From Arthrobacter sp. Leaf141 (GTDB lineage Bacteria; Actinomycetota; Actinomycetes; Actinomycetales; Micrococcaceae), in NCBI RefSeq assembly GCF_001424565.1, contig NZ_LMOL01000005.1, forward strand, positions 680,506 to 744,505: DNA of 64,000 bases, given 5' to 3'. Position numbers and translations under genes: made by a program. Positions 32,974 to 42,002 of this stretch are shown in pieces (positions within the stretch are counted from its first letter, which is position 1; every line of letters begins with the position of its first letter). A model generated the notes under the pieces. It did no database searches. It was not told where the DNA came from and saw only the letters and a program-made list of their open reading frames with translations.

Positions 32974-34683
32974 TCAGTCCGTAGGGCCGGTCTCAGCCCG
33001 GATGCCGCCCGGAGGCATTCGTGTTCCCGCACCCACCGGCGAACCCGGCACAGGAGCGCTGGGCAGCCCGCTGGGCCCGGTGGACGGAAGGGCCGGGCTG
33101 GGCTTCCCGGTCCGGACCGGGCTCTTGCCCTCGGGACGCCACACGGGAAGCTGCTGTCCGCCATGCAGGTACCGGAAGAGAATCAGGCCTCCTGCCGCGG
33201 TGACCAACAGATAGGCGACGCTGAGGACAAACCAACCAAGTGGCGGCTGCCAGTGGGGGGACGAGAAGAGGGTCTGCCAGTTGGCTATTTCGCTGATACC
33301 AACAACGTAGCGCCGCAGCACGTAGACGAAGGTCAGGGTGTGGCAGAAAACCATTACCCAGAAAACGACCCGTGAGACCCTGACGGCAGCCGGGCTGGCG
33401 GGGAAGCGGAGTTTGCGTAATCCGAGTCCCACGCTGATGAACAGGACCATAACGAGGGGCAGGGTGTACCGGCCCTGCCAGATGAATCCCATCCCCCGCC
33501 ACAGGGCGGTCTGCAGCAGCGCCGGCACCAGGTACAGCATGGCCAGGGCCACCCAGTAACCGGTCCAGTGCCGAAGCGGCCGGACGCAGAAGGGGACAAT
33601 CAGTGCTGCCACCATCAACCCGCCCCAGACAAGCTGGACCAGTTCCGGCGCCGGTGTGTCGAGCCAGCCCATGGTGCCGATGTACTGCGGGAAGAAGTCG
33701 TAGGTGCGGTCAAGCATGATGATGAATCCGCGGTACAGCGGTGCATCGGGATGCGGGCTTGCAATGCCTTCCGGCGCCACGCCCACGTTTGCGGGCCCGT
33801 TGGATGCCAGGTACATCCACACCAGGCCCAGCACGGCGCCGGGGACTGCCAGCCCTGCGGCTATCAGGACGCGCTTGTCACTGAAGACGGCAACCGTGCG
33901 GCGGAAGCGGAATGAACAGACACCGACTACCAGGGCGCAGAGCAGCCAGATCAGTGATATTTGCCGGGCGTTGGCAAGGACCACCGTTGCCGCAGCAACC
34001 GTCGCCAGGGCCGGAATCACCCTTTTGGTATTGCGCCAGTTGTCCAGCACCACAACGAATCCCGCGAAAGCGGCCATGGTCGCAGCGATTTCCAGGGAGT
34101 TCGGATTGATGCCACCGCCCAGGAACAGGACCATTGGCGTGACACTCAGTGCAGCAATCAGCACCGGGAATTTGGGGCGCCTCAGTTCAGTAAGGGCTGT
34201 GAAGCCGGCGGCAAAGAACACCGCACACAGCAGCGCGCTGACCAGGCGCATTGCGTAGAGGGCCGGCGCGCCGGACATGAACAAAGTGGGCAGGCCAACC
34301 ACCCAGTAGTACATGGGGTTGTAGGACCCCGCGGACGTCACCCCGATGTTGGTGAACGTATCGTCCGAATAGATGGGGGCCGTGCAGTCAGCCGCTTGGG
34401 TGCGGTTGAACTTGTAGCAGCTTTGCGCGTGCAGGCTGGCGATGTAATTGGGAACCCGGACATGGACACCATGGCCGAACGAAGTGCCTTCCTCGACCAG
34501 GACCTGGCCCCGGACCACGGCAGCGGCCTTGATGGTGTGTGCCGGTTCATCGGGAGCACCCATCAGCGGGGTAGCCAAGGACCACAGACCGAACAGGAGG
34601 GAGAAGATGGCGGTGAGGAGAGCGAACGTCGGCAGCGGCCGGGGAAGGCTGCGGCGTCCGGTGTTTTTCGTAAGGATGGTCAT
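32974..34683 (-). CDS. DUF2142 polytopic membrane protein (copy 2)
   Basis: The 569-residue protein shares the layout of copy 1: an N-terminal helix (about 17-38), the motif PLMGAPDEPAHTIKAAAVVRG, and around ten more helices, ending in a Pro/Gly-rich cytoplasmic tail of about 60 residues. A GT-C-like transferase or glycan-polymer role is the best guess. Its ATG overlaps the upstream PstS-like lipoprotein stop by 4 nt, so the two are translationally coupled. It is the last gene of a minus-strand run that starts near 41.8 kb. Confidence 0.82.
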   Translation of the reverse strand: MTILTKNTGRRSLPRPLPTFALLTAIFSLLFGLWSLATPLMGAPDEPAHTIKAAAVVRGQVLVEEGTSFGHGVHVRVPNYIASLHAQSCYKFNRTQAADCTAPIYSDDTFTNIGVTSAGSYNPMYYWVVGLPTLFMSGAPALYAMRLVSALLCAVFFAAGFTALTELRRPKFPVLIAALSVTPMVLFLGGGINPNSLEIAATMAAFAGFVVVLDNWRNTKRVIPALATVAAATVVLANARQISLIWLLCALVVGVCSFRFRRTVAVFSDKRVLIAAGLAVPGAVLGLVWMYLASNGPANVGVAPEGIASPHPDAPLYRGFIIMLDRTYDFFPQYIGTMGWLDTPAPELVQLVWGGLMVAALIVPFCVRPLRHWTGYWVALAMLYLVPALLQTALWRGMGFIWQGRYTLPLVMVLFISVGLGLRKLRFPASPAAVRVSRVVFWVMVFCHTLTFVYVLRRYVVGISEIANWQTLFSSPHWQPPLGWFVLSVAYLLVTAAGGLILFRYLHGGQQLPVWRPEGKSPVRTGKPSPALPSTGPSGLPSAPVPGSPVGAGTRMPPGGIRAETGPTD

Positions 34684-35744
34684 TGTCCGCCTCCAACGGT
34701 GCTGATGAGCCTGCGGGCGTCGGCAATGGCTTTTTTACCCGGAGACATCACGAACGCGAACGCATTGGCGTTCTTCTGCGCCTCTTCACTCAGGACGCTT
34801 TCAGCCATCGACTGGGTCAGCCTGCCCAGCTCGGGTTCCTCGTACTGCCGGCAGACGTAGACATAAATGACTGTCGCGAGCGCGTAGCCGGATCGGCCGT
34901 CGAGGCCCTGCACCACGGACCTTGCCGAGGACTGGACTGTGCCTGTGCTGACGGCGTCGACAACCGAAGTGGCCTGCAGCCGCCGGGGCTTGCCGTCGAA
35001 GACCAGTTGCGCGGCAGTAAATCTGTTGCCGATGATGCTGCCGTCCAGGATCGACAGCCCGCCGTCAGTGTCGTCGAGCTTGTTCGCAAGGTCCAGCGGC
35101 GGTGAGGATACCTGTCCCAGGACCGTTGACGGCAAGGAATCAGGGGTGGCAGGCGTCCAATCCACGCCGGCATCCCGGCCGAGATAGTCGTTGACCGGTC
35201 GGACAGTGTCCGATGGACCTTCCGGGACCAGCACCGTGATCCCGAGATCCGGCAGGTCTGTTTCGGGGTTCAACTCGAGCAGGCGCGGGTCGTTCCAGCG
35301 TGTGATCCGGCCTTCAAGGATGCCGGCAAGGACCGGCGCATCCAGCACCACGTCACTGACGTCCTTGATCTTGATGGCTACACCCACCGGCAGGACTCCT
35401 GCAGCGAAGGAGACGGCACCGTCGGCCGTGCACATCCCGCGCACGGATGCGGCCACATCGTCCGGAAGCGGGGATGAGCCAACAGCAAAATGGGCCTGCC
35501 CGTCCTGGAAAGCCTTGAGGCCGGGGGCTGTGCCGTCCGGGGAGTAGCTTACCGAGGCGCCCTTGACGGCTTCGCCCCAGGCCAGGCCCCAGGCACTGAC
35601 TGACCCCTGGGCGGCATTGCTGCCGATTCCGGTCAAAGCACCCTGGATGGTACCCGGGGGAGTGGTTGAACAGGCAGCCAACGACAGGAGGCCCACCAGC
35701 AGTCCTGAAGTGCGTATTTTATTGCGGTTGGAAAGGTGAATCAC
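34680..35744 (-). CDS. PstS-like substrate-binding lipoprotein
   Basis: The 354-residue protein has a lipoprotein signal with lipobox SLAAC (C25) and a type II periplasmic-binding fold resembling phosphate-binding PstS: IGSNAAQGSVSAW early, the characteristic GRITRWNDPRL near 170, and a FAFVMSPGKKAIADAR ending. No PstC, PstA or PstB gene is nearby. Instead it lies between a DUF6541-like membrane protein and DUF2142 copy 2, overlapping the latter by 4 nt. It may sense or bind a phosphate or phospho-sugar group during envelope assembly. Family assignment is good; function here is open. Confidence 0.82.
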   Translation of the reverse strand: MIHLSNRNKIRTSGLLVGLLSLAACSTTPPGTIQGALTGIGSNAAQGSVSAWGLAWGEAVKGASVSYSPDGTAPGLKAFQDGQAHFAVGSSPLPDDVAASVRGMCTADGAVSFAAGVLPVGVAIKIKDVSDVVLDAPVLAGILEGRITRWNDPRLLELNPETDLPDLGITVLVPEGPSDTVRPVNDYLGRDAGVDWTPATPDSLPSTVLGQVSSPPLDLANKLDDTDGGLSILDGSIIGNRFTAAQLVFDGKPRRLQATSVVDAVSTGTVQSSARSVVQGLDGRSGYALATVIYVYVCRQYEEPELGRLTQSMAESVLSEEAQKNANAFAFVMSPGKKAIADARRLISTVGGGQ

Positions 35745-35812
35745 GTGTCAAGCCTAATGCCCACACCCGGCGGCGACGGGCAGGCCGCCTCCCGCGGGAC
35801 GCCCGGACATCC

Positions 35813-37783
35813 TCACCCGCAACCCGAGATCCGGTACAGCCGCGCTGCGTCGCCTTCTGAATCAACGAGGGTAAGCCCCCTGGCCTGGCCAATATCCGTG
35901 ACACCCGGATAGGTCTCGGAGCCAGGCAAATCGATGAGGTAGTCGGAACCGAAATCCAGGACGTACTGGACGTTCTGGTTGCGAAGGGCGGGACACAGCC
36001 CGCTCACGTCGGGCCCGTCCTTGAGGCTTTCGTTGATCAGCTTTGCGTCCGGACCGGCTTCTGCAAACAGGTGCGCGGTCAGCACTCGCCGTCCCGTGTA
36101 CGCGTAGGCGAGTGAGCTGCCGTTCCAGGGATTGTCGGCAATCACGGCGTCAGCTGGAACGTGGTCCGGCAGGCGTTTCAACAGGGCCAGTTCAGCCGGG
36201 GTCAACAAGTCGGAATCGGCACTCAACTTGTACACCCCTGATGCGCCGCGGATGTAGTGTGTGAGCGGCCCGGCGGTACTGGCCAGGGCCAGCAGGACGA
36301 TGGTTGCCGCCGCGGCGACGAGGGCGGGACCGCGGCCGCGGAGTTGTGCCCGGCCTTCAAGTGTCCCCTGCAGCCTGGCCGCCATGGCTGACGACTGCCA
36401 CCAGTCCCAGAGAGCCAATGCACCGAGCACGGCAAGGGGTGTGGCGAACAGCGGCAGGAGCGCTGCGAGCCTGTAGGTGTCGCCGTACCAGGTGCCTATC
36501 AGTGCGTCCCGGACGGCACCCTTGGGGAACGACGCGGCCACAACGTAAAGGCCGCCCAGGACAGCGTATGAGAATGCCATCCAGCGGTGCTTTCGTTGCC
36601 GGAAAACGGTGAGCAATCCGGCCACTGAGAGGGCGGCGACAATAACGGCCGGGATCGTGGATTGCATGGTGCTGACCGTGAGGATTTCACCGACGGCGGC
36701 GCCCGGCTTAACTGCCGGGCCCCAACTGTCGTACGGGGCTGGACGCAGCTTGAACCACAGCAGGGCCGCAACCAGGAGCACGGCCAGGCTGGCGGCACTG
36801 AACAGGACGGACCGGAGCGCGCCGGCCCGGAGGCCGGAGCGCCTCGCGATGCGCCACCAGAGCAGTCCAGCCAGGGGCAGGCCCATCGCTATGGTGGTGT
36901 TGACCGAGCTCGTGTGGGCGAAGGCAAGGCCGCCCAGCCCGAGTATCAAGGCAAAAATCCAGCTGCGCAGGGGGTCCGTGCGGGTCCGCCCGAGCCGGAC
37001 AACGGCCGCGAGGCAGGTGATCAGCGCCGGCATCATGCTGACGGCCAACGCGTAGGGGAACAACGGACCCCAAACGATCATGAGATACGGGAAGGCAACC
37101 TGGGCCGCTGCAATGATCCCTGTGACCACCAGGGCTGCGGGCCGGCGCGAGATGGTTTTGGCCACCAGGAACAGGCAGGACGCGGGCCAGAGGACAGCGG
37201 CGATAACCAGGTTCAGGGCGTTCTGCGCCGTGGCGATGTCGACGGCGGCCACCTGGACCAGGAGCGCGGCGAAGGAGTGCCATGCCGCGGGATAGACGGC
37301 GTCCAGGCCCGATACCCCCTGCAACGCAGCGAGATTGAGCGAGGACGCGTTGCCGGTATCCAGGATGAACCGGATGGCGTTCAGGTGGAAGACATTGTCG
37401 AACACCTGCGAAGGGTCTGCCGGCGAGCCCACCAGCTGCGCAAACCTGATGGCTGTTGGGATTGTCGCCAAAGCCAACGCCGCGAAGGGCAGCCATTGGC
37501 GGAGGGGCGGCGCCCCTGTAAGACGCCACCTGACTCCGCGCGTTACTGCCAACGCTGCTGCGGCCAGCAGGGCACTGACCAAAAGGTAAGGCAGGATGCT
37601 CCACGGCACGCCAATGGCCCCGCCGAGTACCCCTGCCAGGCCGGCGGACGCAGTGGACAGCAGGGGCGCCAGGCCAAGGATGGCTCCGGCGCGGAACTTC
37701 AGGCACGCACCGATCAAAGCGCCCGGTATATACAGGAGCAGCACTGCCACGGCTATCGCAGGTACGGCGCCAAGCCAGCTCAC
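35813..37783 (-). CDS. DUF6541-like polytopic membrane protein
   Basis: The 656-residue protein has about 13 membrane helices, beginning VPAIAVAVLLLYIPGALIG, and a C-terminal extracytoplasmic domain (about 535-656) with TPAELALLKRLPDHVPADAV and VIADNPWNGSSLAYAY. The layout, many helices then a soluble outer domain, is that of actinobacterial DUF6541 proteins and of GT-C enzymes such as arabinofuranosyl- and mannosyltransferases. Its start overlaps the upstream flippase-like gene's stop by 4 nt. A role in transferring a lipid-linked sugar outside the membrane is inferred. Confidence 0.78.
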   Translation of the reverse strand: MSWLGAVPAIAVAVLLLYIPGALIGACLKFRAGAILGLAPLLSTASAGLAGVLGGAIGVPWSILPYLLVSALLAAAALAVTRGVRWRLTGAPPLRQWLPFAALALATIPTAIRFAQLVGSPADPSQVFDNVFHLNAIRFILDTGNASSLNLAALQGVSGLDAVYPAAWHSFAALLVQVAAVDIATAQNALNLVIAAVLWPASCLFLVAKTISRRPAALVVTGIIAAAQVAFPYLMIVWGPLFPYALAVSMMPALITCLAAVVRLGRTRTDPLRSWIFALILGLGGLAFAHTSSVNTTIAMGLPLAGLLWWRIARRSGLRAGALRSVLFSAASLAVLLVAALLWFKLRPAPYDSWGPAVKPGAAVGEILTVSTMQSTIPAVIVAALSVAGLLTVFRQRKHRWMAFSYAVLGGLYVVAASFPKGAVRDALIGTWYGDTYRLAALLPLFATPLAVLGALALWDWWQSSAMAARLQGTLEGRAQLRGRGPALVAAAATIVLLALASTAGPLTHYIRGASGVYKLSADSDLLTPAELALLKRLPDHVPADAVIADNPWNGSSLAYAYTGRRVLTAHLFAEAGPDAKLINESLKDGPDVSGLCPALRNQNVQYVLDFGSDYLIDLPGSETYPGVTDIGQARGLTLVDSEGDAARLYRISGCG

Positions 37784-39009
37784 AATGCGGCCCCGTCAAC
37801 TTCGCGGGTCGGGGCCTCGCCCCTGACCAGGCGCAGGATGGCCAGCAGTTGGATGACGGTAACTGCCACTTCGCCGATCACCAGGCCGAGGGCGCCGCCT
37901 TGGCCGCCCATAAGGCCCGACAGGATAATCATGGCCGGCAGACCCAGCACTGCCCCAACAATGGTGCTGTAGAACACAACGCGCATCTTCTTGGCCGGTA
38001 CAAGCCAGTGCGCCCCGGTGGAGGTTGTGACGCAAACCAGGAAGAATGACAGGCCAAACCAGAAGCAGGTCCAGAAATCGGCAGGCACCTTCGGGAACAG
38101 CATGAAGCTGACCCACGGCCCCAGGAGCGCCAGGAGCGCCCAGCCTGCAAGGCCGAGGCCGGTGAGGGCCCGGAGTGAAAACACCCGTCTGCGGGTATGG
38201 TCGCCGCCGTGTTCGCTGACCCAGCCCTGAAGGCTGTTACCCAGGGCAGCCGTGGCGAGGAGCCCGATCCGGTAGAACTTTTCGGCCGTTACGAAGGATG
38301 CGAGTCCGGCCGTTGACGCGGCAAACTGCACCACAAGCACAGGTGTGGACGCGTAGGCCCCGGCCGCAGCGGTAATGCCGGCACCCGCACGCAGCGCCCA
38401 GATTTCCTTCAGGATGGCGGTAAGGCCGAGTCCGCTGAAATCACTTCGGTTCGAGTGGTCCTTGTTGAACCAGAGGGTTCCCGCCAGCCCCAGCACTATC
38501 AGGGCAAGCGGGTAGAAGGAGATCTCACCCGTTGCAAACAGCAGGGGAATGACGCCCAGTGTTGCCACCATCCGGGGGAGGACGTCGTATTTGGCAATGC
38601 GCCCGGCATGTCCGGTCGCGATGCAGTACCAGGCCGGGGTCAACCCGGCAGCGGCCTGGGCGCAGGCCATCAGGAAGGCAAGCCAGAACTGGCTGGCGCC
38701 TGTGGTGAAGGCCAGTGTGAGCGCCATCAGCGGCACGGCACAGACAAACATGAACGAGCGGGTGACGAAGCTGACGGCGTAAAAGCGCCGCCGCACGGTC
38801 TCATCACCGGACGCGGCGACCGCGGCCGGGCCGGTCAGGGGCCAGCCGAGCCCGATGAGGATGGCAGCGATGGCACCGACGGCCTGTCCCACAGCGAGTG
38901 AGTTCCAGGCAGGAGCGCCGCCAACGTTGGCGATGATGGGCAGCAGGATGAAGGAGGACAGGGACGCCAGAAGCGGCAGCCCGGCGAACGCTGCGATCCT
39001 TTTGATCAT
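37780..39009 (-). CDS. polysaccharide flippase-like protein (MOP superfamily)
   Basis: The 409-residue protein has about 12 hydrophobic helices in pairs and the early pattern IAAFAGLPLLASLSSFILLPII typical of Wzx-like flippases. These move undecaprenyl-linked glycans from the cytoplasmic to the outer face. It is slightly shorter than classical Wzx proteins. It sits after three glycosyltransferases and before the DUF6541-like gene, the expected place for an export step. Its stop overlaps the next start by 4 nt. Confidence 0.8.
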   Translation of the reverse strand: MIKRIAAFAGLPLLASLSSFILLPIIANVGGAPAWNSLAVGQAVGAIAAILIGLGWPLTGPAAVAASGDETVRRRFYAVSFVTRSFMFVCAVPLMALTLAFTTGASQFWLAFLMACAQAAAGLTPAWYCIATGHAGRIAKYDVLPRMVATLGVIPLLFATGEISFYPLALIVLGLAGTLWFNKDHSNRSDFSGLGLTAILKEIWALRAGAGITAAAGAYASTPVLVVQFAASTAGLASFVTAEKFYRIGLLATAALGNSLQGWVSEHGGDHTRRRVFSLRALTGLGLAGWALLALLGPWVSFMLFPKVPADFWTCFWFGLSFFLVCVTTSTGAHWLVPAKKMRVVFYSTIVGAVLGLPAMIILSGLMGGQGGALGLVIGEVAVTVIQLLAILRLVRGEAPTREVDGAAL

Positions 39010-39039
39010 GCTGCCGTCTCCCCGGTGCCGGCAGCGGCC

Positions 39040-40083
39040 TTACATATAGTCATAAGCGTCCTTGCCGAGCTGGCCTTTTACAAAGACGTCTTCCACTTCG
39101 CTCCTGAACCTGGACTTTTCGTTCAGGATGGCGGCGCGGTAGCGGTCCTGTTTGGCAACCTCGGCGTCAAAGTTGCCAATGAGCTGCGGGAGCATGGCTG
39201 CGGCAGCCGATACCTCGTCCTTGCCCGGCGTGATTTTGTGTTCCCAGGGGACGGGGACGTCGGCGTAAAAAGCTCCGGAGCCCCGGCGGGCCACGATGCT
39301 GAGCGCGCCGGACAGTGCCGCCTCGCGGGGCATCCGGTCTTTTCCGGGATGGTGGCCCAGGTCAAGGTAGACCCCGCAGCCCTGCAGGGTGCCCACCACT
39401 TCTGCCCGGGTCATGCCAACGATCGGCTGCCATTCGATCGAGGGCGGGCACAGTTTCTTCACGGCCTCGATGATGTGGCCGCCCTTGGCCGGGTTGTACG
39501 TCACCAGGTTCACGTTGCGGCTGGTTTCCGGATGGGCCTGGAATTCGCTGTTGGGTGTGTAGTCGGAGATCAGGGACGGCACAACATCAAAGCGTGTCGC
39601 CACGAAGGCCCACGCGTAAGAGGACTGGACGAGGTGGACCACGTCGCGGTCGTTGCGGAGGAACGCGGGGGCCACCTTGTTTTTCCACATCCGGGCGAAG
39701 GGGACGGCAGCTTCTTTGGCCTTCTCAAAGGGGCCGGCATCACTTCGGTGCCACATCCGCTCCGCCATAAACGTGAGGGAGTTATCGATGCTCAACCACC
39801 AGCACATGCGGCGGGCCAGTTTTACGCCTGACATCTCGTAGACGTAGGTTTCCGGATACACCACAACGTTTCCGGGGGCGTCAATGATCGCCGGGGCCTC
39901 CGGCGCGTTGTAGATGTTGTACTGCTCAACCCTGTCGTTGTGCACCGTGTGCGGGTGCGGAACGAGGTAGGCGTCGCGGCCCAGTTCGCGCAGCATGTCG
40001 ACAAGCTGATGCAGTGCTTCCGGGCCGCCGGTCCTTAGTCCTTTGTGGTACAGGACGAAGATGGTTCCTGAGTGATCGGTCAT
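39040..40083 (-). CDS. glycosyltransferase, GT-B-like
   Basis: The 347-residue soluble protein begins GTIFVLYHKGLRTGGPEALHQ, a nucleotide-sugar-transferase style N-terminus, and has a C-terminal half with MPREAALSGALSIVARRGSG, resembling the donor-binding region of GT-B enzymes. I cannot assign a CAZy family with certainty. It lies 30 bp upstream of the flippase-like gene on the same strand and probably adds a residue to the lipid-linked glycan. Sugar specificity is unknown. Confidence 0.72.
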   Translation of the reverse strand: MTDHSGTIFVLYHKGLRTGGPEALHQLVDMLRELGRDAYLVPHPHTVHNDRVEQYNIYNAPEAPAIIDAPGNVVVYPETYVYEMSGVKLARRMCWWLSIDNSLTFMAERMWHRSDAGPFEKAKEAAVPFARMWKNKVAPAFLRNDRDVVHLVQSSYAWAFVATRFDVVPSLISDYTPNSEFQAHPETSRNVNLVTYNPAKGGHIIEAVKKLCPPSIEWQPIVGMTRAEVVGTLQGCGVYLDLGHHPGKDRMPREAALSGALSIVARRGSGAFYADVPVPWEHKITPGKDEVSAAAAMLPQLIGNFDAEVAKQDRYRAAILNEKSRFRSEVEDVFVKGQLGKDAYDYM

Positions 40084-40144
40084 GGGTGGTCCTTCGATTT
40101 CGGCCGCGCAGTGGGGCGCCGGCGCTGCATGATGGAATTCCTGC

Positions 40145-41080
40145 TCAGCGCAGGCGGGCGGCCAGGGCGTCGTCGATCTTTCCCATCTTCAGGCGCTGGG
40201 CGTCACGGACGCCGGCCAGGGCGGCCACAAGGTGCTTGCGCCGGTTGGGACCAAAACCAAACCGGACCACATGGCTTTGGATCTCCATGTAAATCCGGCG
40301 CAGCACCCATTTGGGCTGCTTGAAAGCGTACCGGCGGGCGAGGACCAGGGAGTTCCTGGTGATGTAGTAGACCCGGAAAGGTGCGTGGTAGTACACAAAA
40401 AGCTTTTTCGCGCCGACGTGGGCATGCCACCCGAGGATCGTCATGGGACGCGCATTGCCCAGGCTGTGCTCAAGGTTGCAGCCCCGCCCGGCAAGGGCAC
40501 GGAGCCCCTTTTCGCGGAGCCGGGCATTGAATTCCGAATCCACGCAATCAATGAAGAATCCCTCATCAAAGGACCCCACAGCGCTGAAGGTACTGGTGCG
40601 GACCAGGCTGCCGCTGGTCATGGGGTCAAAGATCTGCGGTTCCTCCGGGCTTCCCCAGGACGGCAACGGGATGTTGTTGTGCGACTCGGCGCAGACCATG
40701 CCCACGGTGGCCGGTTCGGAGGAGGAGGCAGCCGTTGCCAGGGCCGAAGCTACGTAGTCGCCGGTGAAGCGGGAATCCTGGTCCATGGTGACCACCCATT
40801 CCGGGTCCCAGCGGCTGATTGCTTCGTTGACGCCCAGGTTGAGGGCCCGGGCAATGCCGGAATTGGTGCCAAGGCGGACCACCACAGCGCCGGCGTCTTC
40901 CATGGCCCGCAGCGATTCGGTGACATCCGCCGGCGATCCGTCGTCAACCACCACCACGTGCTCCACATACTGCAGGAGCCATTCGATGTTTGCCACGTTC
41001 TCGGGGCCGGGGTTGAATGCCGAAACCACACCGCACACGTTGCGGGCACGGCTGGTCACTGCCGGTTCTTCCGCGCCCAT
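40145..41080 (-). CDS. GT2 glycosyltransferase, rhamnosyltransferase-like
   Basis: From ATG 41080 the protein has 311 residues. The GT-A core shows VVSAFNPGPENVANIEWLL, VVVVDDGSPADV, RLGTNSGIARALNLGV and the metal-binding DQD in VVTMDQDSRF, close to bacterial rhamnosyltransferases of family GT2. The longer frame to 41275 overlaps the upstream gene and is unsupported. Start and upstream stop share a base in TGATG, so translation is coupled. With dTDP-rhamnose genes at 44-47 kb, rhamnose is the likely donor sugar, but this is inferred. Confidence 0.83.
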   Translation of the reverse strand: MGAEEPAVTSRARNVCGVVSAFNPGPENVANIEWLLQYVEHVVVVDDGSPADVTESLRAMEDAGAVVVRLGTNSGIARALNLGVNEAISRWDPEWVVTMDQDSRFTGDYVASALATAASSSEPATVGMVCAESHNNIPLPSWGSPEEPQIFDPMTSGSLVRTSTFSAVGSFDEGFFIDCVDSEFNARLREKGLRALAGRGCNLEHSLGNARPMTILGWHAHVGAKKLFVYYHAPFRVYYITRNSLVLARRYAFKQPKWVLRRIYMEIQSHVVRFGFGPNRRKHLVAALAGVRDAQRLKMGKIDDALAARLR

Positions 41081-41835
41081 CAGACGGCCCCCACCTGGTG
41101 GAAGCGCCGGAGCGCCGTGGCAAGATTGCGGACAAATGCCAGCCTCGCGCGCAGGATCTTGGAGGCCGAGCGGATGCCGCTGGGGGTCAGGTTCTCGCCG
41201 TGGAGCCGATGCAGGATGGTGTCTTCTTCCAGGTAAACGATCGAACGGTTGACGTTGCCCACAGTTGCTATCCACTGGTCGTGGGATTCGTCCATATAGG
41301 CGGGAAACGGCAGGATCTGGGCCAGGAGCACACGCCGGAATGCCATGGCACAGCCCCAGTGCAGCCGGTACCCCACCACGATGCCCGCAAGGTTCCGGAC
41401 GGTGTGGTCCGAATCGGCCGCTTTCAGACGGATGTCGTGGAAGCGCCCTGAGGGCCCCTCAACGTGCCGGCAGTTGCTGACCACCATGTTTCGGCCGTCA
41501 AGGGCGGAGATCATCCGTTCCACCCGGCCCGGCAGCCAGACATCATCCTGGTCCGAAAGGAACACGTATTCGCCGCGGGCTTCACCCAGGGCCCGTTCGA
41601 AAGTACGGACGTAGCCCACGTTGCGGTCGGCGTTGATCAGCCGGATCCGGGGGTCGTTCATGCCTGCGACCAGGTCGGACGTCGCGTCGGTGGAGCAGTC
41701 GTTGACCACCACCAGTTCGTCGTGGGGTCCGATTTCCGGCAGGATCGAAGCGATTTGTTCTTCGATGTGGCGGGCGCCATTGTATGCCGCCATGCACACG
41801 CTGATGCGCGGCGAAGGGGCAGTTGCGGGCTCCAT
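41080..41835 (-). CDS. GT2 glycosyltransferase
   Basis: The 251-residue GT-A enzyme has ISVCMAAYNGARHIEEQIAS, LVVVNDCSTDATSDLV and the QDD metal motif in VFLSDQDDVWLPGRV, the pattern of surface-polysaccharide GT2 enzymes (often rhamnosyl- or galactosyltransferases). It is soluble. It is the first gene of the minus-strand run that continues through the rhamnosyltransferase-like gene, the GT-B-like gene and the flippase-like gene. It diverges from another GT2 gene at 42003 across 167 bp. Confidence 0.83.
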   Translation of the reverse strand: MEPATAPSPRISVCMAAYNGARHIEEQIASILPEIGPHDELVVVNDCSTDATSDLVAGMNDPRIRLINADRNVGYVRTFERALGEARGEYVFLSDQDDVWLPGRVERMISALDGRNMVVSNCRHVEGPSGRFHDIRLKAADSDHTVRNLAGIVVGYRLHWGCAMAFRRVLLAQILPFPAYMDESHDQWIATVGNVNRSIVYLEEDTILHRLHGENLTPSGIRSASKILRARLAFVRNLATALRRFHQVGAV

Positions 41836-41938
41836 AAGTTTTTTCTCCTCGGGCCTCCGGGCGGTGCCAGCGGGGCGGGCAGGGTCCCCAGCAGTCTAGC
41901 AAGCCGGGCCTGCAGGGAGGGACGCGGTGCCGGTCAAC

Positions 41939-41944
41939 TATAAT
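41939..41944 (+). promoter_or_regulatory. TATAAT -10 element upstream of a GT2 gene
   Basis: A perfect TATAAT lies 59 bp before the ATG at 42003, in the divergent gap between two glycosyltransferase genes. I see no good -35 hexamer 17 nt upstream, so activator dependence or chance is possible. Confidence 0.4.
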
Positions 41945-42002
41945 TGGTGGAACACTGCCGGCGAGCTCTTCGCGCGGAATCCACGGAAGGAACCTCAGGT
42001 CC

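Noticed and set aside
34680..35744. Complete phosphate transporter (Pst) operon
   Set aside because: No PstC, PstA or PstB genes adjoin; only the binding-protein-like lipoprotein is present.
36662..37972. 436-codon plus-strand frame opposite the DUF6541-like and flippase genes
   Set aside because: Spans two coupled minus-strand genes; Gln/Arg/Gly-rich shadow composition without motifs.
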